Positions 63,590 to 64,000 of a stretch of 64,000 bases of DNA are shown in pieces; positions within the stretch are counted from its first letter, which is position 1; the number at the start of each line of letters is the position of its first letter. The notes under the pieces are model-generated. The model made no database searches, was not told the DNA's origin, and was given only the letters and a program-made list of their open reading frames with translations. The stretch is from Ochotona curzoniae (Eukaryota > Chordata > Mammalia > Lagomorpha > Ochotonidae): the NCBI RefSeq assembly GCF_017591425.1, contig NW_024464918.1, forward strand, positions 13,204,001 to 13,268,000. Direction: 5' to 3'. The position numbers were made by a program, and so were the translations under genes.

Positions 63590-64000
63590 CCTTCCCAAAG
63601 CGAAGGCCCTGGAGGACCTCCTGGCTGGGCCCTGCCCTACCTAAACAGGTCCAAGGGGCTTAGCCTCCTGTCCTCAATTTAACATTCGCTCTCCAAATCC
63701 TGGACAGCTGGTCACCTCTGAGCACAGATGTTGCCCTGTCGCCTCTTTGACCAGAGGAAACTAAAGCACCTCCCAGTCTGTGTCAGCTGACAGTAGGAAA
63801 CGCTGGGGACAGAGTCAGTCTGACACTGGAATGTTACTGCTCCCCCAGGCTCTCATCCCCAGCAGAGTTAACGTGCCTTACTCTGGCAGGGGGAACATTT
63901 CTCACCAGCAGGCTCTACCCGTTGCTGTAAGGTCAGCTTCCTCTCTGGCAGTGGCTCTAGGCTCCCACAGTTTCCTAGAATTCCCCAGTGCAAGGTCACA
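63590..64000. other. GC-richer repeat-free block at the window edge
   Basis: No repeat family was recognised in the last 410 bp. The GC content is visibly higher than in most of the window, but CpG is not enriched, so it is not a CpG island. It continues past the window. An enhancer or gene-proximal unique sequence is possible but not shown. Confidence 0.35.

Noticed and set aside
1..64000. CRISPR array, operons, bacterial genes, or a novel microbial defence system
   Set aside because: The repeat content (MIR, L2, MER, MaLR, lagomorph SINE) shows a mammalian nuclear genome. No regularly spaced short repeats were seen.

Overview
The window is 64 kb of non-coding mammalian DNA. It is AT-rich and poor in CpG, and I could not support any exon of a functional protein gene, any rRNA or tRNA, or any CRISPR array. 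Every reading frame I examined that runs past 100 codons is a chance frame, a frame through a SINE, or a frame through simple repeats. The best evidence of origin is the repeat content. About thirty copies of one tRNA-derived lagomorph SINE family (C-repeat/CSINE type) lie on both strands. The youngest copies (12444, 20045, 58221) begin GGGCCCGGCACGGTGGCGCA-like and end CCAATAAAAATAAATCTT plus A-tail. This form differs from the rabbit C repeat as I know it and fits a pika (Ochotona); genus is inference, lagomorph is fairly firm.

Layout. 1-8 kb: a MaLR LTR, old SINEs and several MIRs. 8-13 kb: a SINE nested in an L1 3' end, a hAT remnant and a young SINE. 13-22 kb: a second MaLR LTR, a possible retrocopy, two MIRs, a 280-bp purine-rich microsatellite, a young SINE and an L1 3' end. 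22-30 kb: a 187-codon open frame of doubtful meaning, MER5-like and Tigger-like DNA transposons, and a repeat-free block that may be a conserved non-coding element. 30-36 kb: L2, L1 and several SINEs. 36-39 kb: a MER2 copy split by a SINE, then an almost identical 195-bp inverted duplication with a 581-bp spacer, then an LTR-like element with TATA box, poly-A signal and 52-bp internal repeats. 39-48 kb: L2, MER2, Tigger1 and MIR remnants around an AT-rich unique block. 48-55 kb: MER5, MaLR LTRs, an inverted tail-to-tail SINE pair, and an old L1 cut by a Tigger-like element. 55-64 kb: SINEs and MIRs, ending in about 400 bp of GC-richer repeat-free sequence.

No genes can be seen to work together here. 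The window reads as an intergenic region or a large intron, with a layered record of insertion: MIR/L2, then MER/Tigger/MaLR, then L1 and several waves of lagomorph SINE. The features most worth testing are the 96%-identical inverted duplication, the LTR-like element, the long homopurine tract, and the repeat-free blocks at 24.95-25.5, 44.1-44.4 and 63.6-64.0 kb. Repeat family names were assigned from memory of consensus sequences, without a search, and edges are approximate unless a target-site duplication is given.
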